From: Icerya purchasi
Lineage: Eukaryota; Arthropoda; Insecta; Hemiptera; Monophlebidae
DNA length: 64,000 nt
Direction of reading: 5' to 3'
Assembly: GCA_039619475.1 (NCBI GenBank)
Contig: CM077115.1
Location: forward strand, 395,842,557 to 395,906,556
Positions 47,641-59,900 of the stretch are shown one piece after another. Position 1 is the first letter of the stretch, and each line of letters starts with the position of its first letter. Below the pieces are notes generated by a model that saw only the letters and a program-made list of their open reading frames with translations, was not told the origin of the DNA and did no database searches. The translations under genes were made by a program, and so were the position numbers.

Positions 47641-49630
47641 ACTTTTCCATAATTTTGGTGCATCGGCGACCGAACTGGCGTTTGATTGAAGTGCTTTTTT
47701 ATTAATAGCCCTTGTGTGTGTATTATAAAATCGATTACGTTGTTACGAGAAGGATGTTATTACAATCTAACTGTACCGCGCAGGTACTGCTGTAATGCGT
47801 TGGCTGTTCAGGATCTAGTCTGACGAGATTAATTAAATTTTCGTTCGCTTACCCTTTGTGATTTTTTCCTGGGCGAAGCATATTATCAGGACAGGTGAAA
47901 ATCTGCGGTAGCCGAAGAACATAGTCAATAGAGCACGAAGTTTCGTGACGAGATAGTTGGTTGGACTGTATTATAATACCTATAACTAGGTTGGAGTTGT
48001 TCTTTATATTTATCCAGTTTTGTCGATTGTCTCTTTTAATTTTTCAAAATAAATCAGTAGAAGGGATGAAGGATATGGAACGCCTCCAGAAGCAGCTTCC
48101 TTGGCAAACAGATCGACATTATCATTTCCCTCTAGTCCAAATTAATTCGGAATCCAACAGAATTTCAAGTTCATTCCGTTACTAATTTAAAATATTTATT
48201 TCTTATTTCATGTTAAGTGTATCACATTTTATCGCTAATAGTGCATATAAGATGTGTCACTGATAATTAATTCGGTGTATGTTTTGTCGACGTCAGGTGT
48301 GATTGTTAAAAATTCCAAAGCTTTATCCATAGCCAATAGTTCTCAGCAGTATAGATCGTCGTAAACTTCTGTAACGTTATATTCTTTTGATAAAAAACTA
48401 CTGCACTTACTGCGCTACCACGTTCCTTGATTAAAAATCATAACAGAATATCGTGATAATGGTTATTAATTAAATAAATCGCAAATTAATGCTATGAGAC
48501 GGAAGGTTTCGGTTTTTCAGATCTTTAAACAAGCTCGTGTCAATATCTAGCTGTAAAAAATTGATATAATGAAATGTAAAGTAAAGCGATGGATGCATAA
48601 GCGCCGGACTATACCTATAATATAATGCTATTCTACTTGACAGTATAGGCTTTTTGGAATCAACAAATCTCCACTCGGTGTTAACTCTAAAAATAACAGA
48701 CGGTAAATAGAAAAATTGGCAATTGTATAATTTCACTATAAACCTATCCGTTGAAACATACCTCCTGATAAAAGAAAGAGGTGGGTTTCCGCATGGGTAG
48801 ACATGGTATCGAAACTGTTCCGCAATTACCAGATATAAGCTTCATAATCAAGTTTTGAAGTTTCTCCAGTTTATTTAAATTCGTTCTGGAAGCTGACCCA
48901 TAAAAAATGGATCCATAATCCGGCTTTGAGCGAATTAAGGATTTATAGAGTAAACTCAAAATTATCGGGTCACCACCCCAAGTTACATTACATACAGACC
49001 TTGAAGAAATTTACGATCATAGCACAATTATTATACAATGTTTGAATGTGCTTAGCCCAAGTAAGTTTTGAATCCAAGTACAATCCTAAATACTTAACAT
49101 AAGGTTTTGCTACAATAGCCTCGTTGTGGATTCGGATAAAAGCGTTGAACCTTCTCATGGTAAAAATGACGGATGTTGATTTGAAGGTAGATATTTCTAG
49201 TCCAACCGTTTCAAGCAGTTCATTAAACATTTCCACTGTTTGTTGATTCTGGTTTATACAATTTGTAATACCACTAGATTTGCCATAAACTACAAAGTCA
49301 TCGCACATGAAAGGACAGACGAGCTACAAGGAAACTGAACGTTAAGAAACGGAAGTATGTAAATATTGAATAGAATTGAGCGCAAGACCGAACCATGCGC
49401 CAAGCCTTTGTAGGTACGTCTAATATCAAAATTTTCTGTGTCACCGGATTTAAAAAGAATAAAATTCGATTAGAGAAAAGTTTAGAAATATAATTGGCTA
49501 GATGTGCTGGAAAGCGATCACGATATGATTAGTTACTCGGGGGGGCACCTGATGATATTTTCTAGTAAATTATTTGACAGACGCAGAGATATATTTTTCA
49601 GGGAGACTTAATTTCCTTGTCGGCTTTTCC
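47641..49630 (-). pseudogene. Decayed non-LTR retrotransposon, RT plus RNase H
   Basis: Read on the minus strand from 49630 down: RRTYKGLAHGSVLRSILFNI (about 49370-49430, normally 'G.PQGSVLSP.LFN.Y'), MCDDFVVYGKSS at 49308 (YADDFVVY with C for Y and A lost), KYLGLYLDSKLTWAKHI, then after a frameshift LLYKSLIRSKPDYGSIFYGS at about 48955. RNase H follows: SIYTAE then ELLAMDKALEFL (about 48290-48350, normally TAE..AI..AL) and FCWIP, GLEGNDNVDLFAKEAA (about 48090-48170, normally W.P.H.G..GN..AD..AK). The frame order is that of an I/R1-like element. It is broken throughout. Confidence 0.82.
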
Positions 49631-49949
49631 TCCTTATAATATCCAGTGTTTGCTTTGTCATGGGGACATGCATTACTCAGGTTCATAATCGATTGCAACA
49701 TTGTGGTTTAGATGGCAGTTGTTTAGAGTTCTTTATTTTCTATTTCGTTTATTTATTCATTTTTATTCTATTTTATTTTATTTTATTGATTTTATGTATT
49801 TTATTCATATATTTGAAATAAGAGGGTTAGTTTTTTAGAGTAAATTTGTATTGAAAGTGGTCAAATGGTTTATATGCCGGGCTAAAATAAAAAAAAAAAA
49901 CAAAAAAAGGCCAACGTGAAAGGCGGGAATAAACGTTTAATGAGAAAAA

Positions 49950-50530
49950 ACTATTCCTGGGCATATCAAAAACTTGGGTTCCTAGTCATGCCGGAATCGA
50001 GGGAAATGAGTTAATTGACTCATTCGCTCGATTATCTTCCTCTTCTGGTAAGTTTCTTTCCGTTGTTTTTTCATCCTCTTCTGTCTACAGCTACTGGTTC
50101 CACAACTTCTACGTCTCTTCATATAATAACCCGGGGATTCTTTTTTCTTGTCTATTCAGCCTGTGTTATCTAGCCCCTCTTGATTCTTTTTTGTTGTCTA
50201 TCTCTGATCAAGTGAAGAACTGAGTCTCCTTTCTCACTTTTTCTCTGTTCTTGGGCCAATGTCCGTGTTGACGAACACAATAAAAAAAACAAAGAATTAG
50301 CTGATCAACAATAGTTTAATTCTTCGTATCTTTCTATTCCGATTCATTGTGTTTTTTGTTCTGATGATGAATGGGAGGTATTTCACCATTCGAAACAGTA
50401 CTGGAGATTAACTGTGATCTTTACCAAAGGAAATAGACAAATGATGAATAACAGAAATCATGAAAATTTGAAATCATTTGTGACTGCTGTTGTCGAATAG
50501 TTTTATTTGTATAGGTACGGTAATTTATGT
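49950..50530 (+). pseudogene. RNase H and C-terminal fragment of a non-LTR element
   Basis: WVPSHAGIEGNELIDSFAR (about 49975-50030) is the last block of a retroelement RNase H. About 300 bases on, CVFCSDDEWEVFHHS (about 50350-50395) resembles the C-terminal Cys-His knuckle of these polyproteins (C..C......H....C), with the last Cys lost. It is on the + strand, opposite to its neighbour at 47641-49630. Nothing of its RT was found upstream. Confidence 0.7.
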
Positions 50531-52940
50531 TTAAGCCGTATACACCTCCTTTTCGGTGATTATTGACGATGTTTTTTTCTTTTCAATAATACTGAAAGGT
50601 ATAATGTTTAAATTTTTTGAAAATTTTAAGATGAGCCTCGCGGAGGCAAACTAAAATTATCTGATAGTTTGATCGTATGATGCTCTTAGCTTCTGTTAAA
50701 GTTTAGGCAGCTGCAGTCCCGGGAGTTAATTTAATTATCTAAATTATTATATAGGTATTATTTTAATTAAATGCGGTGTTAGAACATTGTTTGTCGGTGG
50801 TTGTGTGGCAAAACTTTAGTTGCTCTAGTAATTCTAGGATACTTTTATTATAAATATCGCTTGCTTCTTCTGCCGTGCCTACGTCTGTGTTGTCAGTGAA
50901 ATCTTTCCTTTTTATTTTTTCCTTCCCCCTTTTTTTTTGTTCCTCTCGCGGTTTCATAGTTGTTTATTCGTTTATCGTGGTAGTATGAAACTTGGCAATA
51001 TCATTTTCGGACACGAAATTAAGAATGATGAAGAAATAAGAAACTGTCGTCATATGTTCCGGTAATAATAATATTAATAATATCGTCTCGATTGCCTGCT
51101 TGTTTGTCATTATTATTCGTAAAAAATATGCATGTTCATAGTATTATAAAAAAATTTTTTTTATTATATACCGTTCGATTCTTAAATTTTCGTAATTATT
51201 CATTTAAAAAAAAATCATTTTCGAAAAGTACAGTTATAAATAGCTCAATTTCAAATAAATACAAAACAATTGTTCTAAACTTTATATTTAAATTAATGTA
51301 AATTACAGCAATTTCTTGAGACGGTCTGGTTATTATGAAAGCGCTGAAAACTTTAAGTAACTACAAAAAAAAGTATTGTCAGAATTTAGTTAATTTTTAA
51401 ACTGTAAATGGCATGTAAACGCGGTACACGGTTAAAATTGGTCTCAGGGCAAAGGCTGAGCTAAAAAAAAAGAAAGTGCAAAGAAAATATTGGCATTTAT
51501 ACAAATTACAGAGCCTTAGAATCTGAAGTAATGTAGTTGATTTTGATTATTTCATTTGCATCGGAAAATAAAATCTATTCTTAAATAGTACAGTGCTTTG
51601 ACTCCATCTAATGTAACTGTGCTTTTTAAAATTTCACTTAGCTTTTAAGATATACGTATAGACGTTGAAATATTTTCGATGTTTTTTTTTTCAAAAGTTT
51701 TTACACAATCTCCATTGATATTTTGCAAATAAGCATCGCGTTATAACTATTATATGGCAAAGTGGAGTACACACTGTTGCAGCCAGTTTATTGAATGATT
51801 AACAAAAAATTACGATTCGCATAGATATCACAATTTCTTACGAGTCATTAATGGTCACTATTGATCCATCGCCGCGTGTCAAGTTTTAACAAAAAGACGT
51901 GCTTTTTTTAAAATATATAAAGTGATCTTTTTTTTTTTTCTGAATGAAAATCGCTGTTATTTCAGCGAAAATTATGGTATTTTACTTTCTTATTGCATTA
52001 CAAGAGTATCCCTATAGAGTATATATAATAGTTCAACATAAAGTAGCAGAATAAGTTCAGGGGATTTCAAGTTAACCGATGTTAAAAAAAGTAACCTCAT
52101 TGGGAAAGTTATTACATTAATAGATGGGTGGAACAGTGCAAGAACTTACCCGGTGACAATCACTTTAAACGATGTTAAAGAAATCTGTAAGAACAACAAA
52201 TATTATTCCTGCATAATACCGTGTAATTATTTAAAAAAGACACAAAGAGAGTCATGGCTGAAGGAAATACGTACAAAATGGTTGCTCACGATGTAACAGT
52301 AGATTATCGTTATCAAAGGCTACAAAAAAAAAACAAAACAAAACATAATATTTACTTCTTTTTGCAACGTTTTCTTACGAAAACATAAACAAACGAAGGT
52401 ATGTTGTGCTGTTTAACTGAAAGTATATTTAAATACTGAAATTTCAATGTTATCGTTTCTTACATAAATCAGTTTACGTCCGTTCAAACATTACGTAAAC
52501 GATGCAATTAGTGGATTGGTCAAGAACGCTCTCGGGAAAGCGTATGTGACGTCTGAAGCATAACATATAGCAACGATCTCGGGTAACTGCCCTTCCGGAT
52601 AATCTGTACGTTATCAAGTATTAGCCCTCAAGATCACATACCGGCAGTAGGGAGAGACATAAGCGGAAGAAAAAGAGGAGCCAGCGAGTGATCCGTTTTG
52701 ACATCTACATCCGTCAAAGCAATATTGGAAGGTGAGAAAAGTCAAAGAAAGTGGAAGGGAACGACACTAAAAACGAAAACAATTGTTCCGTGCTGCAAAG
52801 GATAATGCTAAGGCCAGACTTGATTCTTAAAGTGATCAAAAAGAACTCACCGATAAACGTTTGTTCTTCATTCTCTAAATTTACTTCCATTTCCCACATT
52901 TGGAAGAAGGATAAAGCTTCTCAGTCTCCACATCCTGAAC
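50531..52940. other. AT-rich sequence, nothing recognised
   Basis: Short open frames only (for example 50763-50957 minus, rich in Lys and Glu, without a domain). No element end or RNA gene recognised. Confidence 0.5.
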
Positions 52941-53650
52941 GTTTTTCATAGTAATAATCAGCGCATAATTCAAGAAAATCATATTAAATACCTAGGTATG
53001 ATATTAGATCGAAGACTTACATGGAGAAGCCGTATATCGTTCATCCGGCAAAAAATAGCTTCAAGAACTAAGGCTCTCAACAGCATATTAGGTAAAAAAT
53101 TAACAATTAATTTGAAATGCAAGAGGCTAGTTTATCTTTCAGTCGTAGCGCCAGTCTGGAGATACGGATTAGAAGTATATGGAGCCACTGCGAAGAGTAA
53201 CCTAAATAGGGTTCAACAGTTCCAATCGAAAACGTTGAGGCAATTGGTAGACGCACCGTACTATGTATCGAATCACACTCTACATACAGACTTAGATGTT
53301 CCATACGTAAACGATTTATACTTAAAACAATACAAACACTTTTATGAGGCTCTGCAACTCAATCAAAATCCAGAGGTATCGAACATCAGTCGCTGGGATC
53401 AGCCAAGGAGGCTCAAAAGAACATGGGCCGGTGACGCCCTAGGTGTCAGATGCGATAGATAACATCGTCGTTAATACCTCAGCTATAGTAAACAGTATTA
53501 GATATCAGAAGCAGAAGATAACTCCGCCACTAGCATCTCGGATGTGAACGGAATGAACTCCAAATTATAGTAATCAGTTTTTCCGATCGACTAATGCTTA
53601 TGCTGCCGCTGGGTAACTGAGCATGAAAAAAAAAGAAAAAAAAAAAAACT
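52941..53650 (+). mobile_element. 5'-truncated Jockey-type element with poly(A) tail
   Basis: Begins inside the RT (HIKYLGMILDRRLTWRSRI, about 52980-53035). An open frame at 52998-53462 continues with APVWRYGLEVYGATAKSNL, QFQSKTLRQLVDAPYYVSN and TDLDVPYVND, the thumb-side region of Jockey RTs. The frame ends at 53462, followed by a 3' UTR of about 160 bp and an A-rich tail at 53625-53648. It is a typical short copy made by incomplete target-primed reverse transcription. I could not find a clear target-site duplication. Its sequence differs from the copy at 40935-44637, so it is a separate family. Confidence 0.88.
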
Positions 53651-53739
53651 TTCCCTCGTGAAAGCTCATTTCTTTTATTTATTCAGTTATTCCCGTTTAT
53701 GTTTCATCCCTCGATGAAACGTGACTCCTACCGTTTCCT

Positions 53740-54020
53740 AAGCAGCCTCTGCAGATTTTGTTCCAACTTCAAGATCAGCGAACTCCGGGCTTTTTTAGAT
53801 GACTACTCTAATTCTAATCCTGGAATAGACGGTATTCTACGGTCCTTAAAAATCTTGAACTCCAGTTAATTTATAATGACTTCCTGTGTACAACTTCGCT
53901 ACTAAGGAATTCCTTTATCGTCATCCCCAATCCGAGGAAGAAACCTAATAATTACTTCTAATCAATTTTCTCGGCTCCGTGCTTAATGATTCGTATTGGG
54001 GTTTCAACAACTATGCACTT
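53740..54020 (+). pseudogene. RT N-terminal fragment
   Basis: Plus-strand text LRAFLDDYSNSNPGIDGIL, LIYNDFLCTTSLLRNSFIVI and PNPRKKPNNY then APCLMIRI corresponds to the first RT blocks ('PG.DGI', 'W....I..IPKPGK....YRPI.L'). A frameshift falls near 53865. It lies just beyond the poly(A) tail of the previous element, so it is a separate copy. Confidence 0.65.
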
Positions 54021-54394
54021 TTTAGACTGTAAATATACTTTTAAACAGTTGGATTACTCCTGTTTAGTTATAAAATCTGTATAATATAGAAAAATCGACC
54101 TTTTTAAAAAAATTCCACGTAAATTATAACATCATTAAAGTAATTTTTAATATTTTTATTATAAATTTTACGCTAAAAAATTAAAAAGAAATTATTTGCA
54201 AATTAATTGGGAAACTAATGGTTTTGTAGAGGCGATAGCGTTTAAGAGGGACAAAACACGCAGTCACTTTAAATTGCATAGAAAAATTTCTTTTCTTACA
54301 CTATCATTAGACTTTGTCTTTTATCGAATGCGATTATTTACAACGTACTTCAATATTAATTTTTTAACTTCGCGAAGGTAGAATTTCTAATAAG

Positions 54395-54397
<3 letters not shown>
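54021..54397. other. AT-rich sequence, nothing recognised
   Basis: No motif. The 61-residue frame at 54196-54381 has no domain. Confidence 0.5.

Positions 54398-54444
<47 letters not shown>
54398..54444. repeat. (TA)n microsatellite, left of MITE
   Basis: TA array broken by the MITE and resumed at 54707-54738. Confidence 0.95.
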
Positions 54445-54446
<2 letters not shown>

Positions 54447-54703
54447 AGGGCGTCGCCAGCCGATGAACCAGGGAGGGGCAAGATTATAGAAAGAGGATAT
54501 GAGTTATAGGAAAAATAAAATTTATAAGTTGTAAAGGCTTAATATTTTATTAAACAAGAATCAAATCTTAATTAAAACGTAAGTTTTCCAAATTGTCCAT
54601 GATTACGCGTCTATAAATACTCATCAATGCCAGTTGATTAAAAAGTTTCAAGGCTCCAGGGGAGGGGGCAGCTGCCCCTTCCTGCCCCCCGCTGGCGACG
54701 CCC

Positions 54704-54706
<3 letters not shown>
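54445..54706. mobile_element. MITE with GGGCGTCGCCAGC inverted repeats
   Basis: 262 bp. GGGCGTCGCCAGC at 54448-54460 is exactly inverted at 54691-54703; the repeat extends to CA(A/T)GGGCG... with one mismatch. The ends start CA and finish TG, and the CARGGGCG form resembles hAT termini. Because it lies in a TA tract, a TA or an 8-bp TATATATA target duplication would look alike, so the superfamily is not certain. No coding content. Confidence 0.8.

Positions 54707-54738
<32 letters not shown>
54707..54738. repeat. (TA)n microsatellite, between MITE and LINE
   Basis: Pure TA array. Confidence 0.95.
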
Positions 54739-54739
<1 letters not shown>

Positions 54740-55156
54740 CTAGGCTATTTTGGCTTCGCAAGGGGCTGTGTCCCTTGACCCCTCTTGCTTTCATTTTTTT
54801 TTTTTTTTTAAATAATTTGCGGGTCCCACAAGGCAAATGCCCGTCTGTGGGTTTCCGACATAATTATATCGTTTATTCACAAATATAATACATCTTAATG
54901 CTAACACATTATATTGATCTTATATCTATTACTTAATTATACTTTAGCTTTTATTTTCACTGAATTACATCTCATTTTTAAAACACATACATTCATGCCC
55001 AACACACATTCTAAAGCAATATTTACTCGTAAGCAAAAGTTAGCAGCTAAAGAAAAGGAGCTACTGTGCAATTTTTTTTTTATGTACCTTATTTAATTTT
55101 TTATGTAGCTTATTTATAATTATTCTCTTTGTTTCTTTCCTTCGTCTATTCTTTTC

Positions 55157-55897
55157 TCAATCTTTGCAGCACGCTATCAACCAAATTTTAATTTTGTCTT
55201 TCCATATTTTCAGATTATCTTCGTCTTTAATTTCCTTTAGTATGTGACCCAAAATTTGACTCCAAATTTCCTCTTCAACATTGTCAATTTTATTGTTAAC
55301 CCCTTTATGTCTTATAATAGATGATTTGTCATAGTTTCTAGTCTCATAAACCATTTCCCTTGTCGGAAATATTCTTTTTTCTGTTTTATATCTTAATAGT
55401 TTACTAATAATAAAATAAATAAATAGTTTACTGTAATAAAAAAACATTTTTGGAGACATTTCTTTATTATTATCCCACCAAGTAGTATCCGTTGTGAGAT
55501 TCGTACTTCTACAGTTCGGTAAAATTATTTTTAAACATCTTTTTTGTAGCTTACTAATTTTCCTTAATTCCGTTTTTTTTGCATCCCCCCAAATTTCAAT
55601 TCCGTATCTGATTCTAGACATTATTAATGAGTCAAAATATAATCTCATGGTTTTGTAATTCATAACCTGTTTTAATTTGTATAAAGCCGGTACAGTCTGC
55701 CTGATTTTCCTCGCAATATTATCAGTGTGACCTCTCCATGTTAACGCCTTATCAAATGTAATTCCAAGATACTTAAAATTATCAACCGTTTCTATCGGTT
55801 CACAACAGTAAACTTCCGCTCCATGAAGACAATCTACATTATGCAATACTATTTTGGGAATGAGCCTTCTAAATCTACTTGGTATTCTTACATACAT
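55157..55897 (-). pseudogene. RT C-terminal part of the TA-associated LINE
   Basis: 246 residues. FKYLGITFDKALTWRGHTDN and RIRYGIEIWGDAKKTE are the post-palm blocks, and LQKRCLKIILPNCR is the thumb. The rest to the stop at 55157 has no RNase H signature. It lies one frame off the preceding piece: the join at about 55890-55900 needs a frameshift (KKSKFMYVRI). Confidence 0.88.
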
Positions 55898-56285
55898 GAA
55901 TTTTGATTTTTTTGTCGTGTACCCATCTGCAAACCTTATTCAAGTCCTCTTGAAGCATCCTTTCCGCAATTTCTACGTTTCGGTGTTCCATTATCAGAGC
56001 AATATTGTCGGCATATGCGTAAATTTTGGCATTCGTAACACAGTTTTGAACGGAGTTCAGGTAAATTAGAAACAGTAACGGGGCTAATATAGTTCCTTGT
56101 CCTACTCCATATTTCGTTTTCCCCATATCGCTATATTCATTCCCAACTTTCACTAAGCATTCTCTTTCATGTAAATAACCTCTAAACCAATTGAGAAATT
56201 TCCCTGTTATTCCAATTTTAATTAAATCCTCTATCAAAATTTCCCTATCAACTAAATCAAAAGCCGTAGTAAGATCTAAAAACAC
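55875..56285 (-). pseudogene. RT palm of the TA-associated LINE, YADN variant
   Basis: VFLDLTTAFDLVDREIL carries the first catalytic Asp, then YGVGQGTILAPLLFLIYLNS, then YADNIAL at about 56004-56015. The second Asp of the catalytic pair is replaced by Asn. The upstream part (about 56290-56620, several stops) still shows IINESV and, in another frame, a block like the 'QFGFR.G.ST' region. The enzyme would not be active. Confidence 0.88.
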
Positions 56286-56916
56286 TACCAGAAATTATTT
56301 TCTGGATGCTAACCCTTTATTTATATCAGATATAAATGTCCTGAGCAGTGTTATCGTAGATTTCCCCTTTCTAAACCCAAATTGGTTATGAAATATTAGA
56401 TTGTTCTCTTCCAGGTACACTTTAAGGTGATGACCTACATAATGCTCAACCACTTTCGCAATAATTGAAATTAATGTAATTGGTCTATACTATTCACAGA
56501 GTTTTTCATCCCCGCTTTCATATATTGGTCTTATTATCCCTAAACTCCTTCGGGAATTTACTGTCTTTTACCGACTCATTAATTATTTTTGTTAACAATG
56601 GAGAAGCTTTTTTAAGTGTGAACTGTCTCTTTCTCTTCTATACTTTGTATAAAATGATCAAAATTTATAACGTAATTCCTACTGGCATCAACACAAAAAA
56701 ATAACATGATCACAAAAATCCTATCCCAACATTTAACTTTCATTATATAAAATTAAGACATTGTTTCGTTACATTTTTCGTTACATATTTCGTTACATAA
56801 AATTGTAACATTTTTTAAATAACAGTAACAAAAATCCTATAAAATATAACAAACGTTACATAAAATTGGGACGTTTTTTCTAATGAGGGGTAGCCTAAGA
56901 ATTACGTTGTAATTAA

Positions 56917-56972
56917 TATATATATATATATATATATATATTTATGTATGTATGTATGTATGTATGTATATA
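56917..56972. repeat. (TA)n then (TATG)n microsatellite
   Basis: TA array to about 56944 followed by TATG tetranucleotides to about 56970, right of the LINE. Confidence 0.93.
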
Positions 56973-59900
56973 GGTGTGTAGTCATTAGGAGAGACAAAAT
57001 TTTATTAGACATTTCGCTTGAACAAATGACTGTTCACTTTCCGACTACTTTGTTCGATGTATTATCGTTGTGCAATGTAGATTTTGATTTAGTTTAGAAT
57101 TTTTTAATAATTTAACGAAATACGCAAAAACTAATTCAGTTATTTTGTGAGAAAAACTAATCATGGTGTGGGGTGACGTAAATTTCAATTGTGAAAGCTA
57201 TAGATTTTTTAAAATAAAAGTAAAAGTTTTTTTTTTAGTGATGGCTCATAATAAAAAAAGGTTTCTTATACAATGGCACTTTAAAACAGATGATGCATAC
57301 TAATCATCCGATTCATGATATTTGGTGAGTATTGCAGAATCGCGATTGCAAATTTTCAAGAAAAATAACCTCAAGTTATTTTAAAAAGAGTGAAAATTAG
57401 TTGTCAGTCGAAATATTTTTTTAAACAAAAAAGGCAAAAAAAAAAAAAATTTTTTTGGGTTGAAAAAAAAATTAGACTAGGTGAGTTCTGCGTATGTATT
57501 CCCGGCGCGCGTTGAATAACATTCATTCGGTATAGCCTTTATCGGTCACAGTATCACTTCAACTTTTTTAAATTAACAAAGATTACTAGCTTAAATTTTT
57601 CGGCTTCCCGCAGATCTTAATTAATTTTTTTTTTTTTTTTTTATTAAACTTTCACGTAAACCATAAAGGGAATTTTTAACAACTGGATGACACTAACGGC
57701 CGCCTAAAATTGTTTTGCGAAAGCAAAATTACGTTGCTCTATTGTTTGACCACATAATTCTGCTTACGTGAATACTTTCATCGAAAAGTCTGGGGTACCC
57801 ACACGAAAGTCTGGTAATTAATAACGGAATAGAATGCGTTCCAAGTTAAAATTTCTAGCTTCAATAGGATTTTTTTCGCTTTATTGCTTGTACGTATTTT
57901 TCCGCATTTAATAAATTTGTTTTCTTTTTCTCGGATCAATCTTTATCCAAAAACAGTCGGAAAAGGAAAGAATTAAAAGGTATTGCTAATATAAGAAAGC
58001 GAAAAATCAAAGTCACGACAAATTGGGATGTCTAAAGTAGAATACTCAGAAGAAAGAGATGAAAACTTAATAATCAGCGATTCAAAAACAACTGCATCCT
58101 TTGAATAGAGAGGGCAGTGTGGGGAGGGGGGCAAACGCCGGAGGAAAGTAGTCCATGCAGTACGCTTTTGTAAGTTGAGAGGAGTGCCAATTTTAAACCG
58201 GATATTAATAGTTGTTCGTATTTCCGGTCGAAAGAGGTGCTATTTATTTCGATATCTAACTTTCACATCTATCATTGTAATTTTTTTGTTTCTTTCCAGT
58301 TAGCCAGCTACACATTTCGTTCAGGTAGGGTCTAATTTGAATCCACCTTCTGTATATCAAAGATAAATTCCTCTTGTATCCTAGCTGGCAGGCCTAAAAA
58401 TGAAAAAAAGAAATATTAAGAAATAAAAAGAAATAAAAAGAAATGAAAGAAAAGATTATCTTCGCCATTCACTTTTTGCTGTCTGTTTTTGGCCAAACAT
58501 TCTCGTCGGTAGTTAATAATTCTTCCGAGCTTTACTTTTTTTCGGGTTTATGCAAATGAGCTAGTATAAATTCGATATAATCGCAGCCAATTTACACAAT
58601 ATAGTTTTTTGAAGTTCGCTGTGCTTTGACAACCAATGTTAATAGGAAATATATTATAGTTACCTGAAACATTTTTCGACAAAATCTCACCTTCGATCCG
58701 ATCATTAAATCTATACGTTTAAATCACATGCGTGTTATGCCGGCTTAATCGTATTTTATTTCTTTCGGAATTTGTTTACCTTGCATATGCTTCCACTCGT
58801 GACCAGATGATATTCTCGTATAATAGAATATTTTCTGCCGTACATTCTAAAATTTCTTTATCAGTCTCGCCCGTCGCTTAGCATCAGAGTAGCCTTTAAT
58901 GTATAATTTTTAAATAGTTTCTACGATGTCTGATTTAGCGAATTCGATTCATCGCATTCTTATCATAAGTAAAATCGTAAATTTGAATAATTCCGTACAT
59001 TATTATTCCGTGTGATTTATCTTTGAAACTGCGACATTACTTAGATATAATAATTTTTTTCCGAATTTTGCCAAACTATTTCTGATGAAACGTTCGGCTA
59101 TCCCCCTACGATACTAAGTTATTCTGCCTGTTCAGTTTCATCCGATACAGTCAACATTAGTAATAGATGCAGTAGAGTAACTCATTTTCGAAAATCCAAT
59201 CGATCAAACTGAACTTTTTTATTTTTCGTAAAATAACACGGACACACCGAAAGCGAGTTACATATAACTTTCGCATGCCTTTTACGTATTTTACGTATTT
59301 TACGTCATATTTAAAGTAAAGTTGGCTGCTGTTTAGATGTTCAATACAAGCGCGTCTTCGAATTATAAATTACAGATTTTGCTAAAAATAATATTTAAGC
59401 TTAAATCACTTTATACAGTTCGATTTACACTGCTATCATTATGTCAGAATGAAAAAAACAAAAACAAAAACAAAAACAAAAACAAAAACAAAAACAAAAA
59501 CAAAAACAAAAACAAAAACAAAAACAAAAACAAAAACAAAACAAGATTAGTCAAGCCTAATGTTTTATGCATTGAGCATTACGTATATAATTAGTTAAAG
59601 ATGAGCCCGTTATTGACATTTACATAATACTAAATAAGAAAGAAAGGTATTCAATTTCAAATTTGTATAATCGCATGTACTTAGTTTTCGTCTAGCGTTC
59701 CCGTCGATGTATATTTTTACGTGTTTAAAAACTTTTGTGACTTTATTGGTTTTTTTTTTTGAAATTTTTTAAAAGCTGGAAAGATTCGTTAAAATTTTGC
59801 AACCTCCAAATTCGATTATTTTATTACTTTATAATAAAAAAATACTATACCCGTTTCTGTAATATGATAAACCTAACTTTTTTAAAGAAAAAAATTAAAA

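Larger units (their letters stand above)
54739..56916 (-). mobile_element. RT-bearing non-LTR element in a TA microsatellite (copy 2)
   Basis: 2.2 kb flanked by (TA)n on both sides. On the minus strand it runs from a module of about 290 bp, bounded by an imperfect inverted repeat (56665-56681 and 56896-56912), through RT pieces (about 56620-55157) to a 3' end with two stem-loops (CAAGGGA..CCCCTTG-like and GGCT/AGCC-like) and the TA tract. No endonuclease is present between the 5' module and the RT, so the copy is itself internally deleted. Both its ends match the 358-bp element at 31003-31360. Confidence 0.85.

Noticed and set aside
59283..59307. Three ACGTATTTT-type units that contain iab-8-like octamers on the minus strand
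   Set aside because: They are a small tandem repeat, lie on the wrong strand relative to abd-A and are 44 kb away.
59337..59594. Lys/Asn repeat protein
   Set aside because: Translation of the (AAAAAC)n array.
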